A DNA stretch of 64,000 nucleotides from Helicoverpa zea (taxonomy: Eukaryota; Arthropoda; Insecta; Lepidoptera; Noctuidae). The position numbers and the translations under genes were made by a program. Under the pieces are notes generated by a model. The model searched no databases. It saw only the letters and a program-made list of their open reading frames with translations, and was not told the origin of the DNA. This document shows, piece by piece, positions 23,201 through 38,200 of this stretch; position 1 is the stretch's first letter; each line of letters starts with the position of its first letter. Location of the stretch: assembly GCF_022581195.2 (NCBI RefSeq), contig NC_061454.1:1054001-1118000 (forward strand), written 5' to 3'.

Positions 23201-26200
23201 TTTTATTTTTAAATATTAGTTTGTATTTGAAGACAAAATACCTAACTGTATTTTTATAAGAGTTATTTTTATATAAATTTAATACTTGAAGAATTTTTGA
23301 AGAGCATTTATTTTATTTAACTGACACCTCTATTTCATTCCTAACTCTACGGGAACTCCATGGGAACAGAACGGCTGGTCGTGATTGGTCGATCTTACAA
23401 AAAGACTGACCAATCAGAGAGAGCTTTCGGACAGTTGACAATTTGACAATTTCTCATCGATAGATTATAATATAGCGAAAAATAATGCGTTAAATTGCAA
23501 TCAGATGTTACGGTTCACAATAATTCGACAGTTTACAATCTCTCGAGATAGATTGTAATCTAACGATGTTTGTAATCTTACGGTAACATATACATAGCCA
23601 TACATTTTGTATCCCAGGTTCCAGCCAAGTCTAGTTCCTAATAATGGTATAACAACGAAAGTTTATGTGTATGTATGGATATTCGTTCCCCATTCACGCA
23701 AAAACTACTAACTCGATTCTAATGAGACTCTGAGATCAGTTACATTCATACAGGTTACTTTTAATCTAGTTGCGGAAACGAGTGAAACAGTTGTCGGAAA
23801 TTTTGATATAAAATAATATTTTGCGTCGAACTTGTATGACATAGAATGTAATAAAGTGCAAGAACTTTTTTATGACAAAAGTTTCCATTGTTGTTTGTTG
23901 TAAATGGGTAAAAAATTACACATGGTTTCACTCAATTTTCCTAATTACAGCGTCCAATTCTGGAAATTCGCCGTAACCGGAGCTGAAAACAACACAACCA
24001 TTAAAATCTGGTCCTGCAAGTCCTGGACCTGTCTTCAAACCATCAACTTCACCCCCGGAGTGGGTACGGAGATGACCCTCGGCCTGAAGGCCATGCTGGA
24101 CACCAGTGCCAGCTACCTGCTGCTGTCAGACTTCAAATCCAGGAGTTTGTATGTACTGAACATGGCGAGGGACCCTGAAGACAGTATGGCATATTGTAAG
24201 AGCATATCTGAGTTCCTGCTGCCTTATCCGGTGTTGAGTTTCTGTATTGTTGATGCGGGTGAGTTTTTCTTTTATATACCTAAAATACCAATAAATATTA
24301 AACTAAATTTATCTGTCTATCTTACTTTCTCGCCAAAATGAATCGATTTAAATGAAATTCTGTATAGATATAGTCTAGCTAAAGCCTAAGAAAGGACACA
24401 GTCGGGAAGTTGTTCATATGTAGTAGTATGGTAGCAGTATATATTTCCCGAATGTGTACAGTAGAACAGAATAGTATAGATAATGCATGTGTTTTTAATA
24501 ATTTTAGAAAAAAAGCCTTTGATTGCCTAATGACTACTTTGAAAATAGGATGAATGAATGATGCTTGTTTACCAACTTTTCACCTGTTGAAGTAGGATAG
24601 TCAGATCTCCTCTTAATATTTTCAACAATTTAAACTTTTCAAGTAACATTATACTTACTTTATTTTGTACAGAGGAGCAACAAACTAAATGCGAGCCGAG
24701 CTGCGACGAGCCGTTATACCGCAACGGCTCGGGCGGCGACGCCGACTCGCCCATACACTATGAATTACATCATGATGTAAGTTGAACACATTGTTTTTTT
24801 TTGAGAAATGTATTATTTTTTTTGCAGTTAAGTCAATTGTGTGTTATATCTTATTTCTTATATTTTAAAAATAAAAATGGTAATGGAATTTGAGAATTAA
24901 TGGTCGCTTTTCAATATGCCCCTGAGCTTCGATATTTTTGTTTTATTTCTTGATTTTCATCGTAGAACATGAAAACATTTGCGTTTCATACATAAGGGGC
25001 CACTACGGATCCCTAGCGTGTTCGTTTTTGGACTTATATCTATGGAATCCTAAATCTATGGTTGTGCTTGCAGGACTCAGGGTCGGGCGGGTCCCGCAGC
25101 GAGGAGTGGCGGCGCGTGGTGGTGCGGCTGTACATCGTGCAGCCCAAGGGCCTGCAGGAGGGCCGCCTCGTCTACGAGCCGCCGCGACCGCCCCTGCATG
25201 CCGAGCTGCTGCACGGTATGTATACTGTGCACGACGAGGGCGAGGCCGTACCTTAAGTCACAAACCTCTGGATAAATTAAAGTTCCATCTCTCAATACTG
25301 GCATACTTAACCACCCGATCTCTAGGTACCTGCAGCTGAGAGGAAATGAGCTGGTCAACTTTAACAGCCAACAACTGTAAGAGTGAATTCTGATGCACAG
25401 AAGATAAAGAGTTGCAACGCTGTCAACAACTTCGTATTCCTTACTACTTATTATAATATCACTGCACGTAAGCTTATGCTCGCTGCATGCTGAGCTGTCT
25501 ACGTCTTACAGGTAGGAGCTAAGAGAGAAGAAAGATAATTTATTCTGGGGAGTTTCTTGCGCCACTTCTTCTCAGCAAAAACATATTGGAAGTGGTAAAG
25601 GGCGAGCGTTTTTGGAGACTGTGTGTAGTAAAATACTAAAAGACCTACAAAAAGTTTTAACTCTCAGCCTGCTTTGAATAAATGACTTAACTATAATAAC
25701 CTAAAATAACACTACTCTCCTCCCCAGGTCTATCAGAACTGGCACTAGAAGACAGTTCAGTGGAGTCAGCTCCCGCCACCATAGCGTCCAGTATTCTTCA
25801 ACAGCAGAGCCAGCAGCTCAAGAACTTGCTCATGCGCTCGCAGGTACCCGATGCTGTGTGTATTGTGCTCCTTTATTTACTATTACAGTTACAGCTTTTT
25901 ATCGTCCTACTACTGGGCACAGGCCTCTTCTCACACGGAGAAGGATTGAGCGTTAATCACCTTTTTATTTTATTTATTATTAAAAGTAAAAAGAAACATG
26001 TTGATATCCTTTTCGTCTTTGGGGTTGTTTGTGAAGTAGGTTTATGGGGGAGATGGGAGTCATACAGCCCGTAGCAAGCTTTATTGACTTTGAAGCATAA
26101 TCCTTTTTGCCAGTGGTGTCAGTAGCTATACAGATGCTTCACCGAAAATATTTTGCATTTCATATGTTTACAAATAGCCCATGTTTAGTGCACTTTTATA

Positions 26201-29200
26201 TTGCATCACGCAAAAGTAGTTATTATAACTTAATATTTTTATTTATTTCTATATTATGCTTTGTTTAAAGCGCCTTAAATACCTATTATGATTTATTTTA
26301 CTTATAAAAAAATATATAAATATTTTCTGTCTAGACGCAGCCAGGCAGCTTAATCGGTACCCGACCTGAATCTCCGTCCATCGCGCCGCAACTGAATCTT
26401 ATGACCCCAGATGCTTTCAGGTATTTCTTAGTCATTTAAAAGTTTGATATAAACATAGCCACAAAATTACAAATAAATATCGGGTGCATTATTACAGTAA
26501 TTATCAAATATACGTGATCATTACTGTAATATTGATTTGCACCCGATCTCTCTCCAGTGATGTCGGATTGTCCCATCTCATTGTTTGTCCTATCAGGTTA
26601 TGATATGATGATTTGTAAATATTCTTTATTGTACTTATGCTTACATTTGTGATTATTTGCAGCTCTCCAGGTAAAAGAGAGGAAGATGATCCGCCACTGT
26701 CTGCCACGCCGGATGTTAGCAGCAAACCCAGGAACTCTACTGGAGGTACTAAATATTCAGCAGAATAAGCCTAACAGCCTTTGAAATTCGAAATCGAACC
26801 AAAATCATGACCAATGCCAAAGCCACAGTATATTAGAACAAAATAAACTATGTAATAGGTAGGAGTAAAGTTCAAGAATGTTGTATTTTGTAACTATTAT
26901 TATAGAAAATACTCAAAAGAGAACTCTCTTCTTTATCAAACTTTGTTATGTAGTTTTTATTTTGTAAAGTATATTTTTCATGTATTATTCAGGACCATTG
27001 GTTGAAGAAACCTTGGGCGAGACAGCCAGCAAACTAGCATCAGCCGGGTCCAGCCCCAGCCGCGAGGTGCAGCAGATCATGTCACACAGTGACCATGCTT
27101 TCTTCAAGGTATTGTAACATTAATTACCCTTATACAAGATATCCTTAGTATAGTAGATCATTTTCAGTGAGTAATTTTGTGATTTGCTGCTGGACAGATT
27201 GATTTTACCTCCCCACTCAGAGACATTTAATGATTACTTAAGTCACTCCTTAGTGACGGAATGTCATACAAATCCTTCACTGAGGAATGGCTTAAGTAAC
27301 CATTAAATGACTCTGAGTGGGGAGGTTAGTGTTAGCTCATTTATTGAGGGAGGCAACTTTTTGCTGCATTTTTTAAGATAGTGATTTTTTTTAAACATGA
27401 ATATTTAAAAAACTATTTTTTATTTTAGTTCGCTGCCAATGGGCTGACGAGCTTTTCACCTGCTTTCGTATCTCTTCTCAATAATTTATCTCGTACGGTA
27501 CATGAAATAGTTTGAATGAAATGCGTGTTATTTATTTATTTATTGCAAACTAGCTTTTGCCCGCAACTTCGTTCGCGTGGAATAGTGACTACCAGCAGAT
27601 TTTTGATTTGACCAATAGATGGCGCTATATGACCGGAATAATTTTATTTTTATTTTTTTTTATAATAAAAACTATCCTATGTCCTTTCTCAAGTCTCAAA
27701 CTATGTCTGTACCAAATTTCACACAAATCGGTTCAGTAGTTTAGGCGTGAAGAAAAGACGGACAGACAGACAGAAAGACAGACAGACAGACAGACAGAGT
27801 TACTTTCGCATTTATAATATTAGTTTGGATTGTATACTGTTTTACAGATATGCATCCTCTCTAGGTATACATGACCCTGTTAGGGCGCAGCAAATTAACT
27901 GGAACTTAGTTAATAAGATATTAATTATTAGTTAAGCTTACATCTACAATATTCTACAATATCTGTTATCACTAACATAATGTGCATTTGACAGGAGGAG
28001 GCAGAAGAAGTGACAGTGGCGACGGAAACTCTCTCAACAACAGAGACGTTGTTCGAGGCGGACGTGTTCGCGCCGCCCGAGGCCGCCCCGCTGCCGCCCC
28101 ACCCGCCCCACCCGCCGCATCCCCACAAGCTGGCTAGCACGAGTATGTGGAGCTAAGATTTTTGACGTGACAACGTCTAACAACTCGATATTACGGGCTA
28201 CATGCACGAAAAAGTTGACGATATTGTAACGTTACGCTCGATGTCCCGGTCCGCAAGAGAGGCTCTAGTAGTCGGCTTATATACCACTGTCATGTTTGAC
28301 GTTGTCACGTCAAACTACCGTCCGTAAACCGACTTTACATACAACCAATTTTTTTGTTGATAATTTGATGGGAAGAAATAAAATTGTAGTAGTGTTAAGG
28401 CGAAATTCCATTTCTGGGTATCTCTGTGCGGCACAGTGATGCAAACAAATGCTTTTTTTTCTGGTCGTGGAGCTTGCAAAGATTTCTTAATGTCTGCCAA
28501 ATTGCAACCTTTGTGCCCGTAAGTTTTGATGTGATGTGATAATTGCAAATTTTGGTGGAATTTGACTACTAACACACAATAATAACACGGTGGAATGTTT
28601 ACTGGGATGAAGTCGTAAAAGCGTTTCTCTGCATTAATTTTAGGGGATAAGGTTCATTATTTCTTGACCTTCCAATCTGCTATATCTAAGAAAATTACCT
28701 ATTCTATTATTTACCTATTATATGTTTTTAAATCCCCATTTTCTCCACAGATAGCGACACATGGCCCTCAATCTCGGTCCCTCAAGTATCAGAACCAGTC
28801 CCTACACAGCAGCTGAGCCAATCCCTCGGCACGTTAGCCTGCGCCGGCGCAGACGACACCCGCGCCGCCGGCCTGTCGCCCGCCGACCGGACTAGACTTG
28901 ATGCTTTGGAGCATAAGCTTGATAAGTTGACTGGTATGTTTGTTATTTAAATAATAAAAATAATGGCGTCCAAGACTGTTCTTATATGAGGAGATCAGCT
29001 AGCACTGGAGTAATAGTAGTAATGCAGTCAAAACCGTCTATTTCGACATCGTTTAGAACAACATACCGGTTAAATTGAACAAAATCAAAGGTACTACATT
29101 GCTTATTACATTGTTTTTAATTAATTTATAATTACTTAACTTAATTTTTTGTATTATACCTACAGTTTTTATACAAAAATGATCGACTGATAATGGGCAT

Positions 29201-32200
29201 AATATCTATACAAATAATAAATCTGTAGAAAAGTAATTTTTGTACATTGAAGAAATTGACAAAAAAAAATAGCCAGCAAAAGCAGCCAGGATAACTAACA
29301 GAACCCATTTCCATCATTTTTGTCATTTTTGTCTGTTTGTCTGTTTATCTGTTTGTTTGTTCGCGATTCACGTAAAATCTACGAATTAAATGCAGACAAT
29401 GCTTATATACAAAAATTCTACGTAACTTGGGGTATTACTTAGTTTTTGTTTCATCGAAATCGATTCACTCTATCAAAAGATATGATTAATTTTGTGAATT
29501 CAAGATGTAAAATATTACGACACGCAATCTATTTGTCAAAACTGTACATTTGAATGTTGTACTTATATTAGTTGATCGGCCTATTATTAACCTTCACACA
29601 GAAAATCACACCTTTATAGGTAACTTCGGAAGAAAAAAAAAATGAAAATTTTGTTTAGCCAAGGTTAAAGTAGCTCCATCTGTCTGTGGTAAATAAAAAA
29701 CATTTGTCAAAGGAAGGAGCGAGGTGGTAAATGACAATATTACCATACATTCTTTATAGAGGATTATTATTTCAACAGATGGAGTTGTGTATTTTCCGTA
29801 ATTCACCATATTTTAACACGTAGTGTAATTTTTCGATAGACATTTCAATAGTGTTTGTCAGTTTGCCGTGCCACATCAAAATCCAATTATAATTATTACC
29901 TTGATGAAAAGAAAATTAATAGTTCTCAGCCAAATTTAAAACGGTGCCATCTAAATTATTTTTTGAACATTATGTCAAAAATGATGACTTTAGTGGAACA
30001 ATTAATTATCATTTAAAGTTACAGATAGAGTTCATATCAGGATTTTTTCATAAACATAGTTTAGCTTATCTTCCACTAATGTGGTGGCCTTAAAACAAAT
30101 TACTTTGAGTGAGTAGTATTAAGTAGACCTTAATTATTTTTTCTGATGCAAAACATGTAAACTTAATCCTAGAAGAAATGAGGATCTATCTCTCGCAAGC
30201 GCTGCTAAGCGTGATGTAGGTAATGTAGGATTCTGTAGCTTTAAAAACAAGCCCAGATACAAAGTGCAGATAAGAAATGGGAGCTTTCTCTATTTAATAC
30301 CATACACACGTAAAATGCTTTATGCGTCTGAAAACGTACAAATTACGCGTCGCATACCAGAGACATGCTTACTTTCAACTTCTGATCGCAAATACACTGT
30401 TCACGATTACGAACAGTCTCAGTAAGACCCGAGCCAAGTCTAAAAACCCTAAAAAACACCTTTTATATAAAACTACGTTTGATGTCATTTAATCGCAAAG
30501 ACAGAATTGTTCTCTGTTGCAAATCCTATCCACCTATAACCTATCCTAATCCAGAATGCATTGCAGGTGTGCATTGCACAAAAACCAATGGTATCCTATT
30601 CGAGAAGTCAAAAGAGTTGACCTGCCAACGTCAGCTTCTGCGCTAAGCAAGTGTTCTTAATAGTACCATCAGAATTACATTCATCGTTGAATGAGGTGAA
30701 TAAATTTTCAGAAACCACAATAACAGTAGGAGCCAAAGCGTATTATCGCTTCATAGAGCTCTGATTGGCCCCAGGTGATCAAGTCAGGTCTGATTTGTTT
30801 GTTCATCAGATCTTTGAAAGTGTTTCGGTGGATACTTACTGTCGTCCTGTTTACGTGTGAGCGTGTGACACAAAATATGGTATATAAACGTCCTCCGCAA
30901 GAGCGAAATTTTCCCGGTGTGCAGTAGTGACGCACAGTATACAACACTTATGTTTCTTTTGATTTGCTGGCTCCACCAAGAAATGACAAATTGCGAGCGT
31001 ACATTCTGAAAATCTTGGCAAAACTGCAGGTTTCAAGTACGAACACATGAAGTGGACTCTCACAGATACGTACATTTTGCCTATTCGTGAACTAATGCAA
31101 ACATTTCGGTGGAGTCCCGGCTTAGGCCTCCTCCACATTAGGCGTGCGCGATCCTCGGGCGTGTGAGTAGCGCGGGCGCCGCGCGTGCGTCGCGAGCGCG
31201 TTGCGTGAGCGTCGCGTTTTGCTGCCCTGCGGCATTTGCAGCGCGCTCGCGGCGCGTACGCGCTGCTCTCCTTGACGTTTAACTGCTAAGGCGTTTAGCG
31301 GGCGGCGGGGATAGCGGGCGAAGGGGTAAGAACGCAACTCGAGCGCCGCGTGCTCGCCGCGAGCGCGTTGCTTGCACTCTTCACACATGCCGCAGGGCAG
31401 CAAAACGCGACGTTCAGGCAGCGCGCTCGCGACGCACGCGCTACTCACACGCCCGAGGATCGCGCACGCCTAATGTGGGGTCAGCCTTACCATAGTGAGT
31501 AAGTGAAACTATCCTACCCTATGCGCCTGCTGATGATGATGACTCATTTTATCATCTATCCAGCTATTCCCCAACTATGTTGGTATTGGCTTCCAGTCAC
31601 CGAATCTGTTTGAGTACCAATATTTTGCTTGGAGCGACTACCTATCTTCAATCCAGTCAACTACACAAGACGATATCCATGGTAAGACTGACAGACTTTC
31701 TGACTTCTGATTATTCGCAGCAGCTGCAGAAAATGTACAAATGACAGCTTTGTCAGACTCAAAGCATGTAGACATAGATTATAGCTGTTTCCTGTGAAAA
31801 TTACTTATGCACCATACGTAATAATTTTCCAAATTGGCTGACTAGATCCAGGGATATCCACAACGTCACAAACTTTACTTCTTTTGTTTAGATAAATGGT
31901 CACATCCACAACACAACCTTGATCAATGAATCTATGCGACTGCTAAGTGCTAATCCTAATTATACGTGAAAGAATGCACCTACGGGATAAGTAGTATTTT
32001 GACGATTCTATATTGCCCACGCAGACGAAGTTGCGGGCAACAGCTAGTGTATAATAAAAAGCGAAATGGTGAATTAAAAAATATATACACATATTTGCTA
32101 TTACAGGATTTTTTCACTTATAAATATAGTAGGGACCAATCTAATCATCATAAACCTACCTTATTTAGAAATATACCTAACAAAATACTATGTTTCCTCA

Positions 32201-35200
32201 GAAATGATGTCGGCACAAACCCGCGAGCTGCGCAGCTTGCGCGGCGCGGTGGCGTCGCCGCGCGACATGATCGACGAGGCGCTACATGCGCACGCGCAGC
32301 GCACTGCCCGGGCCGTCGAGAGTGCGCTCGCTGATGGGTACGTCATTATACAAGCTTTTTGTTTTTGTACCTCTTAAATTATCTTAAAAAATACTGTTTT
32401 AGCAGGTTCAGCATATGTTCCGGCCATTTCCATTCATCCAAAGTCCATTTTAAATAAAATTACATTAAAGAAGGATGCCCAAAAAAATGTAGAGTCGATT
32501 AAAACAATTTTAAATTATAGCAAAATAGACCACAGATAAGAGGTCAAAAATATGATGTATGATTTTCACACAATCATAACCGAACTGGCCAGCATCATCT
32601 AACAATAAATGCACGACACAGTGCATTGAATAACTGGTTAAATTATTGTGGTCGAACCTCCTTGGTAACATCCTATGATGACTCATTGACATATAACTAT
32701 AGAGACAGGAAATGTCTACGAAAAAAACGTGCATACTGCAGAAACTAAAATGGCTGCCATTACTAGGGTTGTACCGCTACCGGATTCAACAAATATCGAT
32801 ATTGTATTCTAGTTAGAAGTACGTACGAGTCTTACTGGGTGCATAAAAATAACCTAAAGTTCGGCCATTCAGAGAATGCGTTCCTGACACGTCGCGATTG
32901 AACTGACGACGTAATAACATTCATTGATTATTGATATAATAATGTTGTTTTAATGCTCCTCAATTGTTAAAACGGTAAACAACCAGCAAAAATATTTTTA
33001 TCGTAACTGCAACGCCATTGCAAAGTTACGTCGTCAGTTCAATCGCGACGTGTCAGGAACGCATTCTCTGAATGGCCGAACTATAGTATAAATAATTTCT
33101 TCGTCATAGAACTTACTATCACATTAACTTCACTGATACTAATAACCTCAACAACATCAACCAAATGGGAGGAGTCATTTCAGTAGGGTGATACCTTTAA
33201 AAAAAAAGCACAGGCAAAGTAATTATTTATTATTTCATTTCACATAGCCCTATGAAAGTTCTTTCACGACAGACTTGCAGTTGCAGGGTGCCAAAGATTC
33301 GGTCTTATGAAGAAGAATCCGCAAGAAACGCCATAAGTAGATACTCTCTTAAAAAAAATACAATAATTTAAAATCGTTTTCAAGCTATTCATGAGAAAGT
33401 TATATAATGCAAATGGAGCTAATTATGTATTAATCGATTGTACAAAACAATTTTAGTGCTAAGAAAAAAATATTTATACAATTCGAAACCTATATTCGGT
33501 AACTAAGTTCTGAAGCAAATATTGCAACTTGCATTCCGATTTGCTCGTCTGTGCGGAAGCACTGCCGTGCCCGTGGTCGCCGCAGAAGCATCATGTGAAG
33601 ATAAAAAGGCAAAACATATTATTTTCAATAAAATATGTCTTTAAAATCCTGAATTTTATAATACGCCTTTTTAATCAAAATGTTTTTAACTGCATTTTAA
33701 AACTTTTTATCTGTAAAATGAAGGATATATATATAAAAACATAAACTATTCCCTAAAAATATACACATATATTCGGAACGCAACTAAAACCGCGAGGAAA
33801 AGCTAGTATTTAACTAAAGAACAAAATAAAGATGTTTTATTGAAAATAATACACAACTCTGAGGGCTCAGTGTCTTAGGTTAAAATTTGTAAAAGCACAC
33901 TTATTAAGTGGATAATATATCGATACGATTATGACAACTGCACAGCACTATGCCAATATGACATGTTATTGTAAACAACATTTATTTCTAAATATAGGTT
34001 TTTATACAGAAATAAACCAAAATATAAGTACTTTCACCATCAATTCATGTTCCCATACATATTTTTTATCCAATGTGAATTATTTTATGTAGTTTCTAGC
34101 AAAAATAGGTTCCTAACCTGTGTAACGACAATCCAGCTTGATTTTGGTGCTTCCTAGCACCACACTTCACAATACAACACATAGGCATATTCGTTGATTA
34201 TTTCACTATTGAAATAGTAGTCTTAAAAGTAAACACGAGTGATTTTCTATAAAATAGCAAAAATAAGTCACGAAGAGCACCTATTTGACAGCACAACTAC
34301 CATGACATATGTACCAGATATGGCACGCACCTACAAACCGGAGGATTTCAAAAGTAAAATGTCACCATTTTACGCAATCACAAAAATATTGTTGTCCCTG
34401 ATTTCAAATACACTTATCTGCTTAGAAAGAGTGAGACAGAACTATGTTGCATAGTTTGTTTCATATTTATATAACTATAGATAGATACGTCTATAACAAC
34501 ACGGCGTCTCCTTATAATTCTAAGCTCGATGTGATGACTACGCTTTCATACTAACAAAAATTCCGCGCATTGTAGCGCGCTTGGATACTGGATACTGGCA
34601 CAAAACAGACTTCACCTGCATAATGTTACCCTGATATTCAATAAACAAGCGTATAGGGAACTGGGTAACTGGGTTGAGGAGGTCAGATAGGGCAGCGGTT
34701 AGACTAGAAGACCCCAACATAGTTGGGAAAAGGCTCGAAACATGATAAATAATAATAAAAAAAATGTTTATTCACAGTGATGATGATGATGATGTATTTT
34801 TAACTTATTTATACAGCTGGGAGCGTATATCCCGTGTAGGCGAGGCAGCTAGTGCCCGCGCAGCCCAAGCAGCCGGCGTCGGCGCCGCTAGAGCATTGGA
34901 ACCCCTAGCCGCTGCTCTACAGCATGAATTAGCTAACAAGATGGCCGCCACCGACCAGCTGCTGAGAGAGAATATTGACAAGCTCGCCACTAGCAAGGTT
35001 TGTATATACTTGTACAGTGAGTATATCGCGTGTAGGTCAGCTCGAGCACTGGAGCCACTCGCAGCTGCACTACAGCACGAGCTCGTGTCAATGACAGTGA
35101 ATATGTTCGGCAGTCGTTACGTGTCAGAAGCCAGTAAGTCGGACACCAGTCTTACCAAGGGGTATTGGGTTGGCCGGGTAACTGTATTGCGGAGGTCAGA

Positions 35201-38200
35201 TAGGCAGTCGCCTTATAAAACACTGGTTCTCTCTCAGCTGCATCTGGTTAGACTGGAAGCCGAACCCAACATAATTATATAGTTGATTATTATTTGTTTG
35301 ACTATTGGTTATGCTTAATTCCCCCACTCTCCCCTCGTCAGACGGTAATGGAGCGGCTAAGCACGTCGATAGCGAAGTCGCTGTCGGACATGGTGCGCGA
35401 GTCGTTCCGCGAGGCGCTGTTCGACAGCGTGGTGCCCGTCATGGAGAAGACGCACGCGCAGATCTTCAAGCAGATCAACCAGGCTTTCCAGAACGGGACC
35501 AAGGAGTGTGAGTAGCTTTTGAAATTTTTTATATAGCACTGACTGTTTTTTGTGTATTTGACAGTTGCTTTATAAATAAAGGTATATTATCCTGAAAACA
35601 GACAGTTTCTTGGTGCTGTTGCTGAGATGCTGTACAAGCAATGGTATTTACTCTTGAAAACTGACAGCTGTCAACTGCAGAAAAACATTCTTATACTAAC
35701 TTTTTAACTAGTATTGCTATAATTTATTTAAAAAAAAAAAAAAAATTAAAATGTCTAGTTCGGGATACGCGAACAATAAATGAAAGGAAGACAAATTTTT
35801 TTTCATGCTTATAAGCAAAACCATTGGGTGGGTTATTGTAAATATTAAGATCCAAAAAGTGCTGTTTAGCAGCCAAGTTTGAACGAATAATATTTTAATG
35901 TTTCCTCATATATGTGTACAGTCGCAGCGAACACCGAGGCGGCGGCCCGCGCAGCGGCCGAGCGCGGCGGGGCGGCCGCCAGCGCCAGCCTGCGCGCCGC
36001 GCTCGAGCGCCACGCCGACGCGCTGGCCGCCGCGCACGGCGCCGCGCACCACCAGCACCTCGCCGACGTCATCCGGGACACTGCGCACAGGTATACTGCG
36101 AATAGGTCAAGTAAATTGCGCATTTTGAGGCACATGCGCAAATCACATGCACTTTAAAAACGTGTAGGTCCAGCGACTCGCGCATGTACCAAAGCAACAT
36201 ATCCACCCGAGTGCTCTTGTCACTGGCGCATGTTAACTTGCTCCGGCCCACTTGTTCAGAAAACGTATATTTATAAAATATATTATGTAGTTTATGAGTT
36301 GTGTTGGCACCCATAACACAAGCTTATAAATAGCTTAATATTAAATAGGTAACCGAAAGTCTGTGAAGATTTCGCATTATTTATTTATTTGTCACTATCA
36401 TAATATTTGTGTTCTAATTCTTCTTCTAGTTTTTCTGTCATCAATTGCACTTAATACGTCTCGGCTATAAATAAAACTGTATAATTTCTGACCAAATTCA
36501 TGTGGTTGTGTTTCCAGCGTCCTGGAGAAGGAGTTGTGCTGGTGGCGCGAGCAGGCGCGGTCGGCGGCGCTGGCGTCGCGGGCCCACTCGCCCTCCACGC
36601 CGCACTCGCACCATGCCGCCGACAGACAGGTACGGAGGACATACGCAAATATACATACACACACACACAACCTCGCTCAATACATATTGTATGGGAGCAG
36701 ACAGAAATGACAAATGAATGTCTCTAAACAAATGAAAAAAGCTCTTATCACTCAGCGACAAAACTGTTAAAATGCTAAAATCCGTCGCCGGCAGTATGAA
36801 CAAGCAATTCATAATTGTATATGCATCATTCATTTACACGGAATTTATGTGTGTGTTTAGCGTTAGTCGTTTTCTCACCAGCGACAAGACCACAACCTAA
36901 AATTCCCTCAGCTCGGGTTATTTTTCTCCTTTCTTCTTCTTTAATTTCTTATACCTATATTTAATTGATGATTCTTCCAGAGACCACATCGCAATGTCAC
37001 GAGAAATTGTGTTCAAGAATCCTTACCTTTCCTCTTACAAGTACTTTATCTGTTTTCCTCTCAGTAGCTAATCTATTGCTAAGTATCCTCACTTATTATT
37101 TAAAATTGGAACATTAACATAAGTTCAATTAGAACTTGTGCTTTAGTCTTTCATAATTATTCCAGAAGATTTTAAAATAAGTAACAAGTATTTACATCCA
37201 CAAATTCTATCTTACGCCGGAATTCAATAACTTATCTGTCTATTTTGCTTACTAACCATAAGTATTTGTTATAACTTGTATAGAATTACTGTCACAATCC
37301 CACCAGTATTAGTAGGTAAAACCATCGATAAATAGTTAAGATTGAAATCAGCCATTACACATAAATATCATATATCAATAACTTCTTTAAATTCCATCCC
37401 CTACTAGACCAACATTTTACTCTCATCAATCACAGCATAATTTTATTCTCACTCTTATCAACTAATCACCGTCATACTTTCAGATGCAAGTAGCCCAGAT
37501 CCAATCTCTAATCGCGAGTGGTGACGTGAACGGAGCATTCCAACAGGCGCTCTCAGCATCAGACCTGGCGCTGGTCATGTGTGCCTGCAGGGCTGCTGAA
37601 CCCTCGCACGTGTTCGGGCCTCCTTGCAAGCTGAAGCAGCATGTCTTGTTGTCTCTGGTACAGCAGCTAGCCGCCGATATGGGTAGAGATACGCCTCTTA
37701 AACATAGGTAAGCAAATATTTTAGATAAATAGAAGTGTTCAAGGTTTCACCGCCATTTCGAGAAAACTATTTCATTATGATCGGAAGAAATATGCATAAG
37801 ATTAGTTATACCAGCGTAATCCAAAGTGGTGGGTATACTTCACGTCAAATAACTTTAGAACTCTGAAGCCGGCTTTTTGATGGAAGCATTCACGATATCT
37901 GTACATGCTTGCACAATTTAAACGAACAATTGAACTAATGCATAATCACTAAATATCTAACTTTAGATGAGCTAAGTTAGATATATATATATTTCTATAC
38001 TCTCAGTTCTTTCTTAACTGAGGTTTTGTAAAACTATGGTAAGCTGCTTGATACCCAAACGATTATGACTGCTAACATCCTAAATATTGCCTTCCAGATA
38101 CCTAGAAGAAGCCGTAATGAACTTAGACACCACCAACCCAGTAACACGGGAGCACCTTCCCGCAGTGGTGCGAGAGCTACAGAAGCAGTTAATGGCCTTC

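Noticed and set aside
31122..31448. Open frame on the minus strand in Edc4 intron 16
   Set aside because: Same reason: it falls within the GC-rich foldback element.
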